NCBI GenBank assembly: GCA_027022125.1
Contig: JALVZI010000034.1
Span: 1-5,199 of the forward strand
Origin: Anaerolineae bacterium
GTDB taxonomy: Bacteria > Chloroflexota > Anaerolineae > 4572-78
Length of the DNA: 5,199 bases
Reading direction: 5' to 3'
Shown: one piece after another, positions 5,150-5,199 of the stretch
How the letters are laid out: every line of letters starts with the position of its first letter
How positions within the stretch are numbered: position 1 is the stretch's first letter
Made by a program: the position numbers and the translations under genes
Notes under the pieces: model-generated
Databases searched by the model: none
What the model was told of the DNA's origin: nothing
The model's input: the letters and a program-made list of their open reading frames with translations, nothing else

Positions 5150-5199
5150 GGAAAAACGCATCCTGAGTAGCGGTTCGCTGCGCGAACCGCGTATCGAAG
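5109..5199. repeat. Nested inverted repeat reaching the window edge
   Basis: CTTCGATACGC (5109-5119) and GCTACTCAGGATG (5127-5139) are matched in reverse order by CATCCTGAGTAGC (5159-5171) and GCGTATCGAAG (5189-5199). That gives 11 and 13 perfect pairs. The right half also contains its own perfect 9-bp hairpin, GCGGTTCGC/GCGAACCGC (5170-5178 and 5182-5190), with a TGC loop. The element overlaps copy 2 of the 55-bp palindrome, so two folds compete for 5109-5139. It may continue beyond the window. Confidence 0.75.

Overview
This window most likely comes from a Chloroflexota bacterium, possibly Anaerolineae-like. This is an inference, not proof. DnaK carries the nucleotide-domain insertion that Bacillota DnaK lacks, and its sequence there resembles Chloroflexota DnaK as I remember it. 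The gaps between genes hold 7-bp-period tandem repeats and GTAGGGGCG-type hairpins of a kind I associate with that phylum. Cyanobacteria also carry heptamer repeats, so the placement stays open.

Layout: positions 1-334 contain no gene. They hold a folded repeat at 102-182, a small hairpin and short tandem repeats. A strong intrinsic terminator at 335-369 ends dnaK, which runs on the minus strand from 2301 to 388. Positions 2302-2879 separate dnaK from a divergent plus-strand cluster. This stretch holds the dnaK leader, heptamer and octamer repeats, a nested set of palindromes (2600-2738) and a convincing sigma-A type promoter (2816-2843). The plus-strand cluster is tsaE-cupin (2880-3734), tsaB (3731-4393) and rimI (4480-5013). 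The right end (5014-5199) holds more heptamers and a second copy of the 55-bp palindromic repeat, inside a larger foldback that reaches the window edge.

Functionally, TsaE and TsaB are two partners in making N6-threonylcarbamoyladenosine (t6A) at position 37 of ANN-decoding tRNAs. RimI-type acetyltransferases are commonly encoded beside them. TsaD and TsaC/TsaC2 are not in the window. DnaK is a separate, divergently transcribed chaperone gene.

The least ordinary coding feature is a small cupin domain joined in frame to the TsaE C-terminus. It has its own good Shine-Dalgarno sequence and ATG, so it may be made as a fusion, as a separate protein, or as both. The least ordinary non-coding features are the recurring 7-bp period in unrelated repeat units, one array of which runs into the start of rimI, and the dispersed 55-bp palindrome. 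I see no evidence of a defence system, CRISPR array, RNA gene or transposase.
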